A stretch of DNA of 5,576 nt from an uncultured Bacilli bacterium (GTDB lineage Bacteria > Bacillota_I > Bacilli_A > RF39 > UBA660): positions 1-5,576 of the forward strand of contig CANQOD010000083.1 of NCBI GenBank assembly GCA_947625395.1, read 5' to 3'. The position numbers were made by a program, and so were the translations under genes. Shown piece after piece: positions 5,552-5,576 of the stretch (position 1 is its first letter; every line of letters begins with the position of its first letter). The notes below the pieces were generated by a model. It made no database searches, had not been told where the DNA came from, and worked only from the letters and a program-made list of their open reading frames with translations.

Positions 5552-5576
5552 ATCTTTTCGTATCTTAGTTTATGTA

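Larger units (their letters stand above)
5266..5576. other. 311-base intergenic region with no convincing gene
   Basis: No reading frame here has both a start with a ribosome binding site and a plausible length. The stretch is very AT-rich (5341-5400 has 13 G+C in 60 by hand count). Besides the entries listed separately, it contains an A9 run (5347-5355) and a 7-bp dyad, GTATTTT (5394-5400) with AAAATAC (5410-5416). Confidence 0.6.

Noticed and set aside
5545..5574. Possible last codons of a minus-strand gene entering from the right edge (nine sense codons then TAA)
   Set aside because: Too short to judge, and it overlaps a good plus-strand promoter; the other two minus frames are closed. 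It would, if real, explain the hairpin at 5425-5482.

Overview
The window is AT-rich DNA from a low-G+C Gram-positive bacterium (Bacillota, class Bacilli or a relative). The evidence is AGGAGG-like ribosome binding sites, sigma-A promoters with extended -10 boxes, GTG/TTG starts, a VanY-type carboxypeptidase and a YtqA-type radical SAM protein. TGA is used as a stop and TGG for Trp, so this is not a Mycoplasma-type code. The 613-residue surface protein resembles, from memory, proteins common in uncultured gut Bacilli (RF39/Erysipelotrichia-like lineages). That placement is a guess.

Layout. Bases 1-1094 (minus strand) hold a membrane-anchored D,D-carboxypeptidase whose last few residues lie beyond the left edge. 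A 151-base intergenic region carries two divergent promoters, one for this gene and one for a rightward two-gene operon: a patatin-like phospholipase (1246-2460, TTG start) overlapping by 8 bases a YtqA/MnmL-type radical SAM protein (2453-3394). The operon ends at a perfect 12-bp hairpin whose left arm lies inside the last codons of the radical SAM gene. The hairpin has A and T runs on opposite sides, so it can also end the convergent gene.

The convergent gene (3424-5265, minus strand) encodes a secreted or anchored 613-residue protein: an N-terminal membrane segment, a TasA/camelysin-like beta region, and a large C-terminal domain resembling the formylglycine-generating-enzyme / C-type-lectin fold. 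It appears to lack the catalytic cysteines, so a binding role is more likely than catalysis.

The 311 bases to its right hold no convincing gene but are rich in signals. There is a G9 homopolymer (minus-strand sense) 13 bases upstream of the surface gene's TATAAT box, a dyad across its ribosome binding site, a 19-bp hairpin, a second 9-bp dyad, and a rightward promoter leaving the window.

How the genes relate: the carboxypeptidase and the surface protein act at the envelope. The patatin and radical SAM genes are cotranscribed, but no functional link between a lipid acyl hydrolase and a presumed tRNA-modifying enzyme is evident. The most interesting possibility is that the surface protein is phase-variable through the G9 tract and, more speculatively, that its C-terminus is a diversified ligand-binding face.
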